DNA from: Chrysochromulina parva
Taxonomy: Eukaryota; Haptophyta; Prymnesiales; Chrysochromulinaceae
DNA: 12,936 nt
Assembly: GCA_002887195.1 (NCBI GenBank)
Contig: PJAB01001673.1
Coordinates: 1 to 12,936, forward strand
Direction of reading: 5' to 3'
Shown here: piece by piece, positions 12,790-12,936 of the stretch
How positions within the stretch are numbered: the first letter of the stretch is position 1
How the letters are laid out: each line of letters opens with the position of its first letter
Notes under the pieces: generated by a model
The model's database searches: none
What the model was told of the DNA's origin: nothing
What the model saw: only the letters and a program-made list of their open reading frames with translations
Position numbers and translations under genes: made by a program

Positions 12790-12936
12790 TCACAACATAC
12801 CATACCAGTCGTCACCAGTCACGGTCACAGGGCCAACGATGGCGTTCTTCAAGCTGCTGTTCTTGGAGGAGCTGCTGTTGCCGCTGTTGAAGCTGTTGTT
12901 CTTGGAGTCGAACGTGCGCGGCGGCGACGACGGGCC
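12790..12936 (-). CDS. Probable C-terminal fragment of a Ser/Asn-rich protein (5' end outside window)
   Basis: On the minus strand a frame is open from the window edge to TGA at 12792-12790, 48 residues. It is rich in Ser, Asn and Lys (FDSKNNSFNSGN, then SSSSKNSSLKN) and ends with VGPVTVTGDDWYGML. Nearly all codons end in G or C. I do not recognise it. On the opposite strand an ATG at 12839 in a good context (ACGATGG) opens a Leu-rich frame to the window end; both frames share the same wobble position, so third-position GC cannot separate them. I prefer the minus reading slightly, because a less biased ending follows its low-complexity part and the frame is open to the edge. Confidence 0.38.
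   Translation of the reverse strand, partial: GPSSPPRTFDSKNNSFNSGNSSSSKNSSLKNAIVGPVTVTGDDWYGML

Noticed and set aside
12404..12793. 129-codon minus-strand open frame in the right arm
   Set aside because: It is Arg-rich with no recognisable motif, and runs through several palindromes and hairpins. It overlaps the stop region of the better edge frame.

Overview
The window looks like nuclear DNA of a GC-rich, flagellated, single-celled eukaryote, most likely a haptophyte alga. Evidence for a eukaryote: an ELO fatty-acid elongase interrupted by two GT-AG introns, an IFT22/RABL5 intraflagellar-transport GTPase, a Sec14-like CRAL-TRIO protein, no operon spacing or Shine-Dalgarno sites, and starts in A/G(-3)-type contexts. 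The haptophyte guess rests on overall style (high GC, short introns that both begin GTGCG, abundant small tandem repeats, a two-component hybrid kinase beside eukaryotic genes). It is an inference, not a match to a known genome.

Layout from left to right: a large hybrid histidine kinase (215-3490, +); a proline-rich, low-complexity hypothetical protein (3711-4547, +); a CRAL-TRIO lipid-binding protein (4969-5901, +); a three-exon ELO elongase (7620-6303, -), convergent with the CRAL-TRIO gene; IFT22 (7807-8382, +), divergent from the elongase over a 186-bp shared promoter carrying a perfect 9-bp palindrome; a coiled-coil protein with a 15-Gly run and a Ser-Glu-Ser-Arg repeat (10234-8753, -), convergent with IFT22; a TauD/TfdA-type 2-oxoglutarate/Fe(II) dioxygenase with a likely mitochondrial presequence and a C-terminal poly-Gln (10398-11531, +), divergent from the coiled-coil gene over 163 bp; about 1.26 kb without a convincing gene; and at the right edge a probable C-terminal piece of a Ser/Asn-rich protein on the minus strand.

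The genes do not form an obvious pathway. They read as a typical compact stretch of alternating divergent and convergent single genes. Lipid metabolism (ELO, CRAL-TRIO) and flagellar biology (IFT22) sit side by side, probably by chance, although ELO and IFT22 must share regulatory DNA.

The most unusual protein is the kinase. Its sensor is two copies of a multi-pass membrane module, each introduced by the same motif at an exact 257-residue offset, followed by a DHp/ATPase core with a degenerate first G box and a complete receiver domain. The most unusual DNA features are small tandem repeats placed exactly on gene boundaries: a 12-mer running into the elongase 5' splice site, a 10-mer near its second 3' splice site, a 44/45-bp tandem repeat carrying the stop codon of the coiled-coil gene, and a duplicated CAG-run-plus-stop block at the end of the dioxygenase gene.
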